Of a stretch of DNA of 5,080 nt, positions 4,369 through 5,080 are shown in pieces. The notes under the pieces are model-generated. The model made no database searches. It had not been told where the DNA came from and worked only from the letters and a program-made list of their open reading frames with translations. The stretch spans positions 1 to 5,080 of the forward strand of contig JACRAA010000200.1 in NCBI GenBank assembly GCA_016213595.1, read 5' to 3'. The position numbers were made by a program, and so were the translations under genes. Position 1 is the first letter of the stretch; each line of letters begins with the position of its first letter. Source of the stretch: Actinomycetota bacterium (GTDB lineage: Bacteria; Actinomycetota; Actinomycetes; Propionibacteriales; Propionibacteriaceae).

Positions 4369-5080
4369 ATGACGGCAGTAGTCGAGATCGCGGACGTCAG
4401 TGTGCGCCGGGGCACCTCGCTGCTCCTCGACACCGTCGACCTCGTGGTCCGCGAGGGCGAGCGCTGGGTGGTCATCGGACCGAACGGCGCCGGGAAGACG
4501 ACGCTGCTCCGCGTCCTGTCCACCCAGATCCACCCCACGTCGGGCATGGTCGAGATCCTCGGCGAGCTGCTGGGAGCCGTCGACGTTTTCGAGCTGCGAC
4601 CCCGGATCGGCCTGGCGTCGTCGGCCCTCGCCGAGCAGGTGCCGTACGAGGAGAGGGTCTCCGACCTCGTCATCAGCGCCTCGTACGGTGTCGTGGGCCG
4701 CTGGCGCGAGAAGTACGACGAGCAGGACTTCTTCCGCGCCCGCGACCTCATGGCGCTGCTGCAGGTCGACCACCTCGCCGACCGTACGTTCGGGACGCTC
4801 AGTGAGGGCGAGCGCAAGCGCGTCCAGATCGCACGGGCGCTCATGACCGATCCCGAGCTGCTGCTGCTCGACGAGCCCGGCGCCGGCCTCGACCTGGCCG
4901 GCCGTGAGGCGCTGCTCGAGACGCTCACCGCTCTCGCCGACGACCCGCAGGCTCCGACCTCGATCATGGTCACCCACCACGTCGAGGAGATCCCCGTGGG
5001 GATCACCCACCTGCTCCTTCTGCGCGGCGGGAAGGTGGTCGCCGCCGGGCCTCTGCGCGAGACGCTGACCAACGAGAACC
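4369..5080 (+). CDS. ABC-type ATP-binding protein (YlmA/ModF-like), C-terminus cut by window edge
   Basis: 237 complete codons are present before the edge; family members run to roughly 260-280 residues, so most is seen. Motifs are in order: Walker A GPNGAGKTT (37-45), signature LSEGERKRVQIARAL (144-158, with LSEGE for LSGGQ), Walker B LLLLDEP (164-170, catalytic E169), D-loop GAGLDL (171-176) and H-loop VTHHVEEIP (H203). The Q-loop region reads RIGLASSAL (79-87), with Ser where most transporters have Gln. That change, the THHxEEIP ending and the lack of membrane segments resemble the stand-alone YlmA/ModF-type ATPases. No permease is visible in the window. Substrate and partner are therefore unknown, and it may not be a transporter component. 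It follows fabI by 50 bp on the same strand. Confidence 0.9.
   Translation, partial: MTAVVEIADVSVRRGTSLLLDTVDLVVREGERWVVIGPNGAGKTTLLRVLSTQIHPTSGMVEILGELLGAVDVFELRPRIGLASSALAEQVPYEERVSDLVISASYGVVGRWREKYDEQDFFRARDLMALLQVDHLADRTFGTLSEGERKRVQIARALMTDPELLLLDEPGAGLDLAGREALLETLTALADDPQAPTSIMVTHHVEEIPVGITHLLLLRGGKVVAAGPLRETLTNEN

Noticed and set aside
2935..5010. Long minus-strand open frames (2935-3777, 3347-4303, 4069-5010) opposite fabG, fabI and the ABC ATPase
   Set aside because: All lie antisense to clearly conserved genes and lack recognisable domains. Long antisense frames are common in high-GC genomes.

Overview
The window is chromosomal DNA of a high-GC actinobacterium. The evidence is the strong G/C bias at third codon positions, a DUF222/HNH (13E12-type) gene, a DUF3099 membrane protein, and a fabG-fabI pair whose proteins resemble mycobacterial MabA and InhA. 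The combination fits a non-mycolate actinobacterium, perhaps of the Micrococcales, but the genus cannot be fixed from the sequence alone.

Layout: the left half is on the minus strand. From right to left it holds a DUF3099 two-helix membrane protein (2368-2757), an Old Yellow Enzyme-type flavin oxidoreductase (1225-2319), a 123-bp spacer with a palindrome and a short tandem repeat, and a DUF222/HNH endonuclease gene that runs off the left edge (1-1101). The right half is on the plus strand. It holds fabG (2824-3537), fabI (3548-4318) and an ABC-type ATPase that runs off the right edge (4369-5080). The two halves diverge from a 66-bp intergenic region (2758-2823). No stretch longer than 300 bases lacks a gene.

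How the genes work together: FabG and FabI catalyse the two reductive steps of type II fatty-acid elongation and are translationally close (10-nt gap, clear Shine-Dalgarno for fabI). The ABC ATPase is probably co-transcribed with them but may also have its own promoter. The OYE and DUF3099 genes have no evident functional link to fatty-acid synthesis. The HNH gene belongs to a family of repeated, possibly mobile actinobacterial genes.

The most interesting sequence-level signals are: (1) a 20-bp segment containing a perfect 16-bp palindrome, present both inside the HNH gene, where it encodes the start of a hexapeptide repeat, and just upstream of that gene; (2) four of the six genes having a TANNNT hexamer 6-7 nt before the start codon and no Shine-Dalgarno at normal spacing, which suggests leaderless transcripts; (3) a FabI of InhA type with a shortened substrate-binding loop. 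I do not see a convincing wholly new multi-gene system here. Most of the window is ordinary core-genome content.
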